The notes under the pieces are model-generated. The model ran no database searches and was not told where the DNA came from. It was given only the letters and a program-made list of their open reading frames with translations. From Warburgia ugandensis (lineage: Eukaryota; Streptophyta; Magnoliopsida; Canellales; Canellaceae), in contig CP141128.1 in the NCBI GenBank assembly GCA_035236585.1, forward strand, positions 37,616,684-37,680,683: a stretch of 64,000 nt of DNA. Reading direction: 5' to 3'. Below, piece by piece: positions 1 to 11,647 of the stretch (position 1 is its first letter; every line of letters begins with the position of its first letter). Made by a program: the position numbers and the translations under genes.

Positions 1-870
1 GTTGATTCGATTATTCAAGTTTGAATTCTTGTGTTTGTTTTGCCAGTATTCTGTGTAGGAGATGATGATTTAGGTCTTTCAAACTAAAGTCCAAACTGAT
101 AGCAGAAATATCCTAACTCTTTCATGCCTAAGAGTTTTTAGAGTTTCATTTGATTCTTTATTTTTAGGCCATTGTACAGAGTTATCCCTACATGTAAGCT
201 TTCTCAATTAATTGCCCATAAGTGAATTTGTCGTAAGGGAGGAGTTCCTTATTTTCTTAGTTAATATGATTTTGAATCCTTTCTGCAAATAATGTGAGAA
301 GGCCAGAGATGAGTTTTTCTTTCCAAAATGGGTCATTAATTTTTTTTTATATGAAGTACTTTGGAGAGATAAACAACTTTATCCAAGCCTTTTGAAAATC
401 CTAGTAATTATATTATAGAGGCCCTTCTAATTTTGAGAAGAGATTTTTGGTTTTATATAAGTTTGATTCCCAACTTTTGAGAAAAAAGACTTCCAGAATA
501 AGCTTTGAATATGCAACCTTAGTTTCATTTCAATAGGAATGCTGGATTTTAAAATTGAGAGATTCCGCAAAGTTTTCCTTGCAGTAGACCTAAGATTTTT
601 CCTAGGTCAAATACATAACAATATTTTGGCTAAAAGTATTTTAGGATTAAGCCTTCAATAGGAGTTTTAGTAGAAATATCTACTAATTCTAATGGGAACA
701 AGACTGATTCAGCTGCCAGAAAATAAGGATTGGAAATTTTCGTATCTTTTCCTTTATCAAGGCAGTTGTAATTAGTAGTGTCTTTTTTGGGGAGAAATCT
801 CATGAATGTTGCACCGCATAAGGGAACTTTTTGGGTTTGTGGCTAGTTGTCTTCAGCAGCATTGTATCCC
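1..870 (-). pseudogene. Endogenous caulimovirid fragment, capsid-core region (second partial copy)
   Basis: Decayed sequence with no long open frame. Read on the minus strand, short stretches look like the gag-like capsid core of plant pararetroviruses, for example a WKEKLISGL-type stretch near 295-325. The same nucleotide sequence recurs in the same orientation around 9760-10150, where it directly precedes a capsid zinc-knuckle remnant. That supports capsid assignment and shows that the block is present twice. It lies downstream, in minus-strand order, of the RT/RNase H remnant, as expected for tandem or rearranged viral copies. Many stops and indels; not functional. The family is inferred from motif order, not from a database search. 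Confidence 0.45.
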
Positions 871-1971
871 TGCAAAAATTCTCTTCATAAAAAGTCAGGA
901 AGACAATTATAATTTTAATTATAAAATGAAACACAGCATGAATTGCCTACCAGTTTGCAAATATTTGTTTTGAGGCTAGATTTTTCACATCCTTTTCTAA
1001 AATATCTTTTGCTGCTCCATGGTCTATTCACAACAAGAACTAAAAAAAAAAAAAAAAATTTGCTTTGAAATTTGTTAATGATAGAAACGATTGCGAGAAG
1101 TTCCTTTTTGTTAGTAGCAAAATAATTTACGCATCGTTTCAAATTCCAAATGCAAAAGGGGAGCCTTGGCACAACAGTAAAAGTTGTCGTCGTGTGACCT
1201 TGTGGTCACTGGTTCAAGGCATGGAAACAACCTCTTATAAAAATACAAGGTAAGGCTACATACTATAGGCACTTGTGGTTCACCCCTTCCCCGAACCCCG
1301 CATAGGCAGGAGCTTCGTGCGCTAGGGCTGCCCTTTTTTATTTCAAGTTCCAAATGCAACCTTAGCTAATTTCTTTTAAGTAGGAGATTTTCAGTAGGTC
1401 TTGTTTGAGAATACCTTCGTAGCCAACATCAAAAGCATCTGCTTCAACTATTTCGTAAGCCTTTGGGTTGGCAATGTTTAAGCAAGGTAAATATCTGACT
1501 TTTCTTTGATTTGTTTGACAGCATTAGTGTGAAATTTTGAATAATTGTCCACTATGTGGGGATCTTTTTTAGCCTATCAGTCAATAGCTTTGGAACGCTA
1601 GCAAGGTTTTGATAGAAATCAGAAAAATAATTCAGACATCCTATGAACCTTGGCAATTGTTTCTTTTCTTTGAGTTCATTAGGAAATTTTCTTGCAAACT
1701 GAATGACCATAGAGAGAGGGGAGATTGTTCCTTCATGTATCTACTATCAGAGGAATTGGATAGTGGTATGGAATAATTTTATCTTTTTTGAAGATACAAC
1801 TAAAACATTTCTTTTGATGACCTATGAGAAATGATTTAAATGTTTCCAGTACGAGTCAATGTCTTGAGAAAACAGGAGCATGTTACTAATATAAACAACA
1901 ATGAATTCGGCATAGGGATTGAAGATTTCATTAGTAACCTTTTGGTATTCAGAGGGGGTGTTTTTTAGACA
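871..1971 (-). pseudogene. Endogenous caulimovirid RT (C-terminal part) and RNase H remnant
   Basis: Minus-strand remnant of a plant pararetrovirus polymerase. Near 1880-1935 the fingers/palm region is readable, but the catalytic box at 1882-1893 reads YISN instead of Y-x-D-D, so both active-site aspartates are gone. RT thumb and connection sequence follows down to about 1390. RNase H-like sequence lies at 915-1140 and continues after a SINE inserted at 1158-1343. The RT is continuous in sense with the segment beginning at 8118 on the other side of the copia element. Frameshifts and stops throughout. Caulimovirid origin follows from the RT type and from the capsid zinc knuckle upstream; genus not assigned. 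Confidence 0.6.
1158..1343 (+). mobile_element. tRNA-derived SINE (Au-like), full length, with 16-bp target duplication
   Basis: The body starts GGGGAGCCTTGGCACAAC (A-box-like) and has a B-box-like GGTTCAAGGC near 1211, the tRNA-like head of an RNA polymerase III SINE. The tail ends GGGCTGCCC plus a short T run. It is flanked by CAAATTCCAAATGCAA (1140-1155) and CAAGTTCCAAATGCAA (1344-1359), one mismatch. It sits inside the caulimovirid RNase H remnant. The sequence matches the plant Au SINE pattern as I know it. Confidence 0.85.
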
Positions 1972-2174
1972 TGTTGAATATAGCAAAGTATTGTATAGCT
2001 TTACTTAGCCTCAGTCTTTGTTTTGTTTTATTTTTAGTCCCACATTGTATAGTTAGGAGCATGTAACTATCCTTATTTAGTATATATATGTGTTATGTGT
2101 GAGGTGCAAAATCACCAAGACACATTCACCCATTCTAAGGGTTTCTCTCTCTCTCTCTTGGCTCCACTTTAACA
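1972..2174 (+). repeat. Left LTR of the copia element
   Basis: 203 bp beginning TGTTGAATATAGC and ending ACTTTAACA. It holds a TATATATATG stretch near 2082 and a short CT run near the end. It aligns along its length with 7909-8117. Confidence 0.9.
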
Positions 2175-2192
2175 TGGTATCAAAGCCATAAG
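2175..2192 (+). promoter_or_regulatory. tRNA-Met primer binding site of the copia element
   Basis: TGGTATCAAAGCC lies immediately after the left LTR, the usual primer binding site (initiator tRNA-Met complement) of plant copia elements, with one change from the common TGGTATCAGAGC. Confidence 0.85.
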
Positions 2193-2387
2193 AGAAACCC
2201 TAATTATCTACATTCCCTTCTTTTTTCCCTTTTGGTTTGTTCGTCTATCCATTTCAGCAATTCCTTTGGCGATTGTGCTTCTTTAGCGGTCACCCCTTTG
2301 TCATCTCTGGCGTTCCCAAATCGCCGCTACTGCCACTAGATTATTGTTGCTGCCCATCTTCGCCGTAGACCACCCAGATAAGTAATC

Positions 2388-3164
2388 ATGGCTTCTAAAA
2401 ATGGTATTTTCACTTCTGTAATTTCTGGATCTCCTGTTATTATGTCAGAGAAATTAATTGGCAGTGAAAATTATCTGTCTTGGTCTGCCTCTGTGGAATT
2501 GTGGTTTATGGATCAAGTTTATGAAGACCATTTGGTCAAGAAAGAGGAAGATATTTCTACTGCAGACAAAGTGCAATGGAAAAAGATTGATGCACAATTA
2601 TGCAACCTATTATGGCAATCCGTGGATCCCAAAGTTTCACATCATCTTCGAGCCTATAAAACATGTTTCTAATTTTGGACCTAGGCCAAGAGCTTATACA
2701 CGAATGATATTCAATGTTTTTACAAAGTTGTTTCTAACATTGTTCATGTTAGATAACAGGACATGGATCTTTCAACTTACACAGGAAAGATTGCGCCCCT
2801 TGAGGAAGAATGCTTGTCTTTGATGCCTCCTACTGATGGTGCAGAAGCCCAACAAACGTCAACCGATAAGCTTTTCATGGTGTTGACTCTCATTGGGCTC
2901 CGCCCTGACCTTGAATCCGTCAAAGATCAAATTCTGACTAGCCCTTCGCTGCCCTCATTGGATGAAGTATTTGCCCGCTTGTTGCATATCTCCTCTACTC
3001 AGACAGTTACTTTTGATGGCCCTTCAGATTCCTCAGTTTTGGCTTCTCAGGCAAACACTAGAGGTGGCCGTCGTGGTGGTCGTAACCGAGGACAGCATCC
3101 TCAGTGCACATACTGTAATAAGATTGGACACACTCAGAATCGGTGTTACCAACTACATAGGTGA
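2388..3164 (+). pseudogene. copia gag (broken)
   Basis: Nucleocapsid/gag gene of the copia element. The first piece (2388-2672) starts MASKNGIFTSVISG and includes NYLSWSASVELWF, typical of the plant copia gag (UBN2-like) domain. A TAA near 2670 and a further stop and indel break it before it resumes at about 2763. The second piece ends with an arginine/glycine-rich stretch and a CCHC zinc knuckle, CTYCNKIGHTQNRC, near 3108-3150, which would bind RNA. A TGA follows at about 3163. Not functional as it stands. Confidence 0.8.
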
Positions 3165-4312
3165 CCTCCTCGCACTGCTAACATCGTCCAGTCATCTAAC
3201 ACCCAGTTACCTGACTCATCTGAGGGCTCCACATCTCAGAACATTACCCTAACTAGTAGTGACTAGTTCCTCCAGTATCAACCAGCCAAGTCATCTTCCG
3301 TTGCTTCTGTCGCTTAGACTGGTAATCCTAGTGTTTGCTTTACTCAATCTTCTTCTATTGGCCCGTGGATTCTAGACTCTGGAGCCTCTGATCACATATC
3401 TGGTAACAAACACCTTTTCTCCTCTCTTACTTATTCTTCTTTACCTACTGTCACTCTAGCCAACGGTTCCCAAACTGTAGCTAAAGGAATTGGTTTGGCT
3501 CATCCCCTTCCTACTCTTCCTCTCACCTCTGTACTTTATGTACCTGAGTGCCTGTTTACCCTTATTTCCATTAGTAAAATGACCTGCATTCTTAATTGCT
3601 CTCTCACTTTTTCTGATAAATTTGTAATCTTGCAGGACTAGGGTACGGGGAAGACGATTGGTACAGGGCGTGTGTCTTAAGGCTTTTATCATCTCACATC
3701 ACCTACAGCTCCTGCCGCTTGCATCTCCACTGATTCTCCTGCTCTTATTCACAATCGTTTGGGCCATCCTAGTCTTTCCAAACTTCAAAAGATGGTCCCT
3801 CATTTTTCTACTTTGTCATCTCTTGAGTGTGAGACTTGTCAGCTTGGAAAACATACTCGTATTTCATTTCCAAAGCATCTCAATAATCGGGCTATGTCCC
3901 CCTTTGAACTTGTCCACACTAATGTTTGGGGTCCTAGTGGTACTATTTCTAGTTTGCATTTTCAGTTCTTTGTAACTTTTATTGACGATTATTCACGATG
4001 TACTTGGTTATTCCTTATAAAGAATCGATCTGAATTATTCTCAATTTTTAAGAAATTTTGTGCTGAAATTCGAAAATTTAATGTTGCTATCTGTGTTTTA
4101 CGTAGTGACAATGCACGAGAATATTTTTTTGCAACTTTTTCTTCTTTTATGTCTCAACAAGGAATTCTTCACCAGTCACCATGTGCCCACACTCCTTAAC
4201 AAAATGGAGAAGCTAAACGCAAAAATCGTCATCTCATTGAGACAGCCTGCACTTTACTTCTTCACAATCATTTTCTGTATCGTTTCTAGGGGGATGCTGT
4301 CTCACTACTTGC

Positions 4313-5388
4313 CTATGTAGTTAAAGGCACGCCTAGGCGTGCAAGGTAAGCACTTGGGAGAGAGCAAGTCGAAGTGAAACCTAGGCACGGATGCCTAGGC
4401 AGACCCTCCTTTCAGGCACACCCCCGACTCCAAGTGCAATCGACTTTGCTGATAAGTTATAAACTTCTTCTTTTTTTTCCGTTTTTCCTCTTCCAACCCT
4501 ATTTGCGCTATTCCAAAGGGCTGAGAAGGTGAAAACGATCATTCCACTTCAATCTTTCACAGATCTAAGCACAAAAAGGTATGGATTCACAAATCTTACC
4601 ATTTTGTTACAGTTTCTGTTAAAAACCGTAAAAACCAATACCGAATTTTCAATTTTTTTGTTTACTTTTTTCCATAAATCTTGATGGGTTCTTATTCTAT
4701 ATGTATAAACAAACATTCCATTTGAGTTTTATGCTTCTTTTCTCTAGATTTGAGTTTGTTTTTAGGTTTTTTTGTGTTTTTCCAAAAATACCAGTTACGA
4801 AAATATAAAAATGTTTTCATTTTTTTGTATTTCTTCATTGAAATGTATTTCTATCCACATATATAGCTTTCCCATGTTTGTGTCTTCATGTGTGATAATT
4901 TTTTCTTCTTTTTTTTTTGTATTTTAGGGTTTTTGTTTTTCAATTTTTTCAAAAATATCAGTTACACAAATTGGGGAAAAAAAATTTATATTTATTAGTT
5001 AAAACATATTCCTATCCACATATATAGCTTTCCCATGCTTGTGTCTTCATGTGTGATGTATTTTTCATTCATTTTTTGTATTTGTGTTATTTTTTCAAAA
5101 TTTTAGAAAATAACAGTTACAAAAATTAGAAAAAAAATTGGTTTTTATATTTATTAGTTAAAATGTATTTCTGTCCACATATATAGCTTTCCCATGCTTG
5201 TATCTTCATGTGTGATGTTTTTCCATGCTTATTTTTGTATTTTAGGGTTATTTTAGCTATTTTTTTAATTTTTAAATACATAATTTTGCGCCTTGTGATT
5301 CAGGTGCTCTCCTAGGCATGCCTAGGCACCCCAGGCTCCAAGCGCACCCCTTTGCACCTCGGTGCACCTCGCGCCTCTAACTACATAG
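4313..5388 (+). mobile_element. Non-autonomous hAT-type element (MITE-like), 1.08 kb
   Basis: Starts CTATGTAGTTAAAGGC and ends with the inverted match GCCTCTAACTACATAG. Its 5' kilobase and 3' end match the larger hAT element at 12590-16876 but it lacks the transposase. It contains about three internal repeats of 160 bp sharing CCACATATATAGC (near 4856, 5015 and 5175). It sits in the integrase domain of the copia element. The 8-bp target duplication is degenerate (CTACTTGC against CTGCTTGT if three bases are allowed at the 3' end). It probably derives from the autonomous family by internal deletion. Confidence 0.75.
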
Positions 5389-7341
5389 CAGCTGCTTGTT
5401 ACTTAATTAATCGTATGCCTCTTTTGTGTTGCATGATCAAATTTCCCATTCCATTCTCTTCCCCACTAAGCCTCTTTATCTTCTTCCTCCTCGTGTTTTT
5501 GGATGTACTTGTTTTGCACACAACCTTGCACCTGGGCAAGATAAGCTTTCCACCAAGGCCACAAAATGCATCTTTTTGGGATATTCCAAGCTTCAGAAGG
5601 GGTATCGTTGTTATTCTCCTGACACTAATCGATATCTTCTCGCAACAGATGTAACTTTCTTAGAGCAGTCACCATTCTTCTCATCCACTGTTGAGCCACC
5701 CTCCATTTCTGAAATTTTACCTCTTCCCTATATTTCCACTCCTGCAGATGATGTCTCTCGTCCTCTTGAAGTTTATCATCATCGGCCTCCTCTTGAAGCT
5801 ATTGTAGGTTCCACGGAAGTGCCTAATGACAATTTCCCTGTCCCATCGGCTTCACCTACTTTGGCCTCGCATTCGGTTGACAGCTTGCCTATTGCTCTCT
5901 AAAAAGGTGATCGATCTACTCGTAATCCTCATCCTATCTATAATTTTTTGAGTTACCATCGATTATCTTCACCCTATTATGCATTTGTTTCCTTGTCCTC
6001 TATTTCTGGGCCTAAAAGCACCAGTGAGGCTCTTTCACACCTTGGGTGGAGACAAGCCATGGTAGATGGAATGACCGCTTTGCATACGAATGGTACTTGA
6101 GACTTGGTTCCTTTGCCACCTAGTAAAACTATAGTGGGTTGCCGTTAGATATATACTGTTAAGATGGGTCCTGATGGACAAGTTGCTAAGGGCTATACTC
6201 AGATTTATGGTCTTGACTATGTGACATTTTTTCCCCAGTTGCGAAGGTTGCCTTTGTTCGATTATTCCTCTCCATGGCTGCTATGTGGCATTCGCCTCTT
6301 TACCAGCTGGATATTAAAAATGCTTTCCTTCACAGTGATCTAGTAGAGGAAGTTTATATGGAGCAACGGCCTGACTTTGTTGCTCAGGGGGAGTCTGGTT
6401 TCGTGTGCAAATTACATCGTTCTCTATATGGTTTAAAACAATCTCCTCGAGCATGGTTTGGACAATTTAGCTCTGTTATTCAAGAATTTGGAATGCTTCG
6501 GAGTGAAGCAGATCATTTTGTTTTCTACCAACACAACCCTTCGGGTTAGTGTATCTATCTAGTAATCTATGTGGATGACATTGTCACCACAGGCAATGAT
6601 CAGGATGGCATTCAGAGACTTAAACAACATCTCTTCCATCACTTTTAGAGTAAAGACATGGGAAAACTAAAGTATTTTCTCGGAATTGAGGTAGCTCAAT
6701 CTAGTCCAGGTATTGCCATTTCACATAGAAAATATGCTTTAGACATCTTGGAAGAGATTGGTATGTTAGATTGTAAGCCCGTGGACACACCCATGGACCC
6801 GAATGTTAAGCTTGTACCAGGACGGGGAGCCTCTAGCAGACTCTGGAAGATATCGGCAACTTGTGGGTAAACGGAATTATCTCACCATTACTCGACCAGA
6901 TATCTCTTTTGTGTATGTAGTCAGTCAATTCCTGCAGTCACCGTGTGATAGTCATTGGGATGCTGTGGTTCGCATTCTTCGATATATTAAAGGAGCACCA
7001 GGTCAAGGTGTGTTATATGAAGATAAAGGCCACACTCAAATTGTTGGGTACACAAATGCTAACTGGGTTGGTTCTCCTTCAGACAGGCGTTCTACCTCAG
7101 GATATTGTGTTTTTGTTGGAGGTAACTTAGTATCTTGGAAAAGAAAGAAACAAAATGTAGTTTGCCAGATCAAGTGCAGAAGCTAAGTATCGAGCTATGA
7201 CTCTGGCAACATGTGAACTTATTTGGCTAAAACAACTACTCCAAGAGATGAAATTCGGAGAGGATGGAAGTATGAAGCTAATATGTGATAATCAAGCAGC
7301 CTTACATATTGCATCTAATCACATTTTCCATGAAAGGACCA

Positions 7342-7718
7342 TGTTTGACAGACTGAAGCAAGAGTTGTCAGCTTACATAAGAACGAAAGTAGATCGCAGA
7401 GGTATGGTGGCTCCCCGAGCCCCCATGTCCCTTGCTTGCTACTATTGACACTGTGTGGTTTGCCCTTCCGCTTCCTTTTTGGAGTACACATAAGGGCACC
7501 ACACAGCTAATACTAGTACGAAAGTGGATGAACCATAGCCAACTCCTGACCGGGTGCACACGTAGGATCAATATTTTACCCGAATTCGCAAGTGTCCACA
7601 CCCCCCCCACTGACTTGATGAGGAATCAATTCTCGCAAACAAACACACCCCCTACACACACCTAGGAGCACCCCTTCCTACATATCCATACAAGACCCGA
7701 GTAGGCGGGTCGAGGTCC
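7342..7718. mobile_element. 377-bp insertion in copia RNase H, LTR/MITE-like
   Basis: The copia RNase H frame reads up to HERT at 7341 and resumes with the following residues at 7724. The intervening sequence begins TGTTTGACAG. Likely 5-bp duplications are GACCA (7337-7341) and CACCA (7719-7723), one mismatch. It is GC-richer than its surroundings and has no coding content. The TG start suggests a small solo LTR or TRIM, but the right end is not a clean CA, so the class is open. Confidence 0.55.
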
Positions 7719-7898
7719 CACCAAACACATAGAAGTAGATTGTCATTTTATTAGAGAAAAGATCTTGTCATGATGTATTGCTACTAGCTTCGTCAATTCA
7801 AATGATCAACTAGCAGACATCTTCCAAAATCTCTCCAAGGACCTTGAATTAAATACATTTGTAACAAGCTTGGTGCATATCACTTATATGCTCCAGCT

Positions 7899-7908
7899 TG
7901 AGGGGGAG
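7899..7908 (+). promoter_or_regulatory. Polypurine tract of the copia element
   Basis: TGAGGGGGAG immediately before the right LTR, the expected site for plus-strand DNA priming. Confidence 0.8.
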
Positions 7909-8117
7909 TGTTAAATATAGCATAGTATTATATAGCTTTACTTAGCCTTAGTCTTAGTTTTGTTTTATTTTTAGTCCCACATTGTACAATTAGGAGCATG
8001 TAACTATCCTTGTTTAGTATATATATGTGTGTTAAGTGTGAGGTGCAAAATCACCAACACACATTCACCCATTCTAAGGGTTTCTCTCTATCTCTCTCTC
8101 TTGGCTCCACTTTAACA
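7909..8117 (+). repeat. Right LTR of the copia element
   Basis: 209 bp, TGTTAAATATAGC to TTTAACA, collinear with the left LTR. Differences are scattered substitutions plus small indels in the AT and CT runs. Confidence 0.9.
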
Positions 8118-9760
8118 AGACCAAAAGGCATTATGTTCCATTCCTAATGGCCAAAATGGACAGTGAAAACTATTTTTACCGATCTCTTTTAAATATTTGG
8201 ATTTGCCAAAATCCCGACTTAAGGTCTAGCTTAGACTTATAGACTCGTTTTATGAGGCCTTGTTTATTTGGGATTGGATATCGAATCCATCGTAAGACTT
8301 CTCAAAGGGGCTTGTTATTGATGACAAGCTAATGTACCCCCTTATCTAGCTCAGCAGTACTTTCAACATAAAAGGCTACAGATCCAGAGGAGCTCAATCA
8401 AACTAATCTTTTTGTTAAAAGATCAAAAATTTCTTCTTTTCACATACTTTGTGAAGTCTATGGTTCATTTGAATGGGTTGCACTTTCTGAGGAATGCTTT
8501 CTTAGTCAAAGTCTTTTATATAAGACAATTTGACTTTATATCTTTTCCAATGCCTAAGTGTAGTTCAGATTTTGGAACAAACATCCTTTTTTAATTGGTT
8601 TTGAAATATTTTAATTTTTTCTTGAAGAGGACTGCTAAGGCTAGTGGTTATTCTTTTAAATCGAATTTCCTGAGAGATTTCACAAACAAATTTTTCTGGT
8701 ATGCTTGAAAACTTAAAGATGATTTGTTTTCCTTCAATTTTTGTACTTATTCCCTGATCTATCTACGGAAATGGAGTTATAAGGGAAAAGAAAGGCCTTC
8801 CCAAAATGTCCCCTTGTTTTAGGTCTTATACCAGAATAAATGATATCTTGAGAGAGGTTCACCCATTACAGACAAGGACAAGGGGCAACTTGTATCCAAC
8901 TTGCTTTTATTTCCATTGGCCGTATTGACATTGTGTTTAGTTTTCTCAAAAATTTTGAAGGAATTAGTCCTTTATACAGTTTATATATGCCCCTGAAACA
9001 ATAAGGGCCCAATGTTCAAAGAAGAATTTATTTCTGATTCTTAAGAGTTTTGCACAATGCCATTTTTGTTTAATATGCCTTTCTATAGAATTAATGAATC
9101 CAATATGGGCTTAGTTCATTGCAGAGTTGGTTAAACTCATCCTCTTCTTCTTCTTTCCTTGTTTTAGGTATTTCAAGTTGAAGCTCTAGCAATTGTATTT
9201 TTGTGTTAATCATTTAATATCTGACTTCATTTCATTTTGTTTTCTTTTTAAATCATCTAAGCTTGTGAAAAGGTAAGATGATTCAATCCTTTCATTACCT
9301 AGTCAAGCAAGTAATGATCAATAGTACCTACCTTTTTGTTTTCAAGAGCCTCGTTATCTCTAGATTTTTTGCCAATTGTAAGAAGTTCTTCTGATTTCTG
9401 TGTTCTTATTTCAGAGTCTTGGATGGCATCGATTGTGTCTGAGAGGAGCTGTTATTCACTTGTAAGAATACTGACTGAAAAATTACCTTCTAAGTCAGGA
9501 TCATGACAGAGGCAGTCATTTCTAGCTTCAAAAATGCTGTCATTTGCAAGATTCTTCCTCGTCATCTTCAGGCTTTGAGTCTAAATTAATTGAATTTATT
9601 TAATTCTTGTAGTTTTTGTTTGTCATCAGAATCAATCAAGACTTCATCTAATTTTCATTGAAAATGCTTTTTCCTATTAGCATAATGTCCCTTTTGCTTG
9701 AAGATGTAGCAAGTAGGAAAACATTAGGTGCTATTGAAAGTCTTTTGGCTTCAATTGTTG
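8118..9760 (-). pseudogene. Endogenous caulimovirid: capsid zinc knuckle to RT N-terminal half
   Basis: Minus-strand continuation of the viral pol split by the copia element. Next to the junction the sense reads into an MPFGL-type RT motif, and upstream (about 8200-8480) come further RT N-terminal motifs such as DLKSGFWQIQI. At 9668-9717 a degenerate CCHC knuckle reads CYIFKQKGHYANRKK, with the second and last cysteines lost. Between them lies charged, glutamate/lysine-rich sequence near 9130-9330. The order capsid, then RT, then RNase H on one strand is that of caulimovirids. Stops and frameshifts throughout; no product expected. Confidence 0.6.
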
Positions 9761-11340
9761 AAGTTTATTTGATTATTGAAGTTTGAATTCCTTTGTTTAT
9801 TTGACATCATTGCTATGTGGGATATGATGATTTAGGTTTTTTAAACTGATGTCGCAACTGATAGCAGAGCAGAAATCTCCTAACTCGTTCTTGCCTAAGA
9901 GTTTTTTATCTTTCATTTGACTATCTATTTTTAGTCATTGCAAAGAACTATCCCTACATGATTAACTTTCTAAATTAATTGTCCATAAGATAGTTTGTCA
10001 CAAGGGAAGAGGCCCTGACCTTCTTGTCTGATATGATTTTGATCCCTTTCTGCAGATAATGTGGGAACACGAGAGATGAATTTTTCTTTCCAGAATGCAC
10101 CATTACATTTTTCTATATTAAGTACTATGGAGAGACAAACGTCTTTGTATCCCCAAAAGTCAGACAGAGAAGGGCATCTTAGGTTAAACAGATGTTCTTT
10201 GTATTTTTCCTTGATGCCATTAAGATGTCCTACAAAATGTGTTGGAATGTTTTGAACGAGGCAATAAAGAGAATTAGGAGTGGTAGCATTGTCTTCTGCA
10301 TTGATAGGTTTCCAATCAAGTCCTTGTATTAGTCATGTGCAATTTCCATTTTTTGTTCTGTACCAAGATAGCTGCCCCCCCATGCTCATAGCTGACCAGA
10401 GAATGAAGAGAGAATCATTCTTACCATAGTAAGTTCTGTATTATTATGGGATCTCACTGCATAGTGTAGATTATCATACGATGGCACATTTGCATAATTT
10501 GATATTCACTTAGGCCACCAAGATTTCATTCAACAAGTGGTCCATCGAAAGAAAGCACAAGGTTTTCATTATTATCTTCAATCTAAACATTAACTAGGGT
10601 TGGTCATCTATAGTAGTTTTTTGCATGAACAATGGGTTTTATGTGTAGTCTTTTGAACTTCACAGTTGTAGCCAGAACCTATTGGCTAGATCCTCTGCCA
10701 ACTCTTCTGAAACCTGTAGAGGACCTTTCTTAAGGTTTATCTTCTCAATGTGGTTGAAAACAAAGGTCACAAGATTTCAGCTGACAATTCCCCCTTTTCG
10801 TAGGTGTTATATGACCTTGGGATATAAACAATTTCTTATCTTCAAGAAGTGTCACAATCCCGTTATTGTGTTTCCCTAAGGCATTTAGGCAATGTTGGTG
10901 TAGTTATTTTGCTCAATAAGCTGAGCACAACATTCAAGGGTGAAGTTTTCAGTATTAGGTCAGGTGTTGTTCTAAGGATTTTTCCCTAATCCCTCTGGAA
11001 CCAATTTTGATGGTTTCCAATAGAGGATGGATAGACTCTTTTGATTGTCCTTCTGGAGTTATCAAGGTATTTGAAATTCCCTACATGACCATGGCGTGAT
11101 CTTCCTAGGGTAGATCGACAAGCACCGATTGCAAGGTTGGTATGTAATATTTTCCATACCAATGGAAGAAGAAGATATTTCTATTTTCTCTTCTCATCAA
11201 AGCATACCATTGTTCTCTTATAATCAACCTTTCTTCTGCATTTCAAGTGCCAAAGAACCAGTTTTTCTTCTTGGTATTTTCTAAAGATTCAAAGTCTAGG
11301 CGCAGGAGAGTTTTGTCGATTTTAAACTCTCCAACTTCAT
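9761..11340 (-). pseudogene. Endogenous caulimovirid: upstream region, capsid core and probable movement-protein side
   Basis: Minus-strand continuation upstream of the zinc knuckle. The part at 9760-10150 is the counterpart of 1-345 and looks like capsid core. The part from about 10500 to 11340 still reads as protein-like in patches (for example KTKKKNWFFGT and REQWYALMRREK near 11190-11280) in the place where a movement-protein/N-terminal region would lie. That last assignment rests on position, not on a motif I can certify. Heavily decayed. Confidence 0.4.
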
Positions 11341-11356
11341 TCATTATTTCAATAAT

Positions 11357-11476
11357 AGGAAACAGCATCTTGCAAAAATGCAAGGTAAGTCTGCGTAACC
11401 TAGACCATTTGTGATCTACCCCTTCCTAGACCTTGCATATGCGGGAGCTTCATGCACCGGGCTGACCCTTTGTTTC
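11357..11476 (+). mobile_element. SINE fragment (Au-like), 5' truncated
   Basis: Only the 3' two thirds of the SINE is present, from GGAAACAGCATCTTGCAAAA to the GGGCTGACCC tail. The tRNA-like head with A and B boxes is missing, so it cannot be transcribed from its own promoter. Confidence 0.75.
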
Positions 11477-11647
11477 TAGTTATCGAGAAATCTGTTCTGA
11501 AGAATAAATTTTACATTCAACTTGCATTGTATAAGAAATTTTGATCCCAAAACCCTACCAACTTTATGGGAACCAAATCACCTTTAAAATATCTGAAAAT
11601 GCCAAAATCACCTTTAAGATATCTAATAGGTACAAGAAGCTGGTTTG

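Larger units (their letters stand above)
3300..7880 (+). pseudogene. copia pol: protease, integrase, RT, RNase H (broken)
   Basis: Protease active site WILDSGASDHISGN at about 3366-3407. The GAG-pre-integrase region (LGHPSLSKLQ, CETCQLGKH) spans roughly 3750-3860 and the integrase core about 3900-4200, with FIDDYSR and DNAREYF. The integrase is cut by the hAT-type element at 4313-5388 and resumes with ACYLINRMP at about 5394. RT spans about 6270-6700, with LDIKNAFLH, LYGLKQSPRAW and an intact YVDD box near 6568. RNase H follows (about 6870-7340), then the 377-bp insertion, then the RNase H end at 7720-7880. Numerous stops and frameshifts, for example at 6547, 6647 and 6868, make it non-coding. 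Confidence 0.85.
1972..8117 (+). mobile_element. Ty1/copia LTR retrotransposon, complete but decayed, with nested insertions
   Basis: Flanked by LTRs at 1972-2174 and 7909-8117 and by near-identical 5-bp target duplications, AGACA (1967-1971) and AGACC (8118-8122). A tRNA-Met primer binding site follows the left LTR and a polypurine tract precedes the right one. Domain order is gag, protease, integrase, RT, RNase H, typical of Ty1/copia. Coding is broken by many stops and frameshifts. Two later insertions lie inside: a hAT-type element at 4313-5388 and a 377-bp sequence at 7342-7718. The element interrupts a caulimovirid RT, so it is younger than that integration. By eye the LTRs differ at about a dozen positions, so it is not recent. 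Confidence 0.9.
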
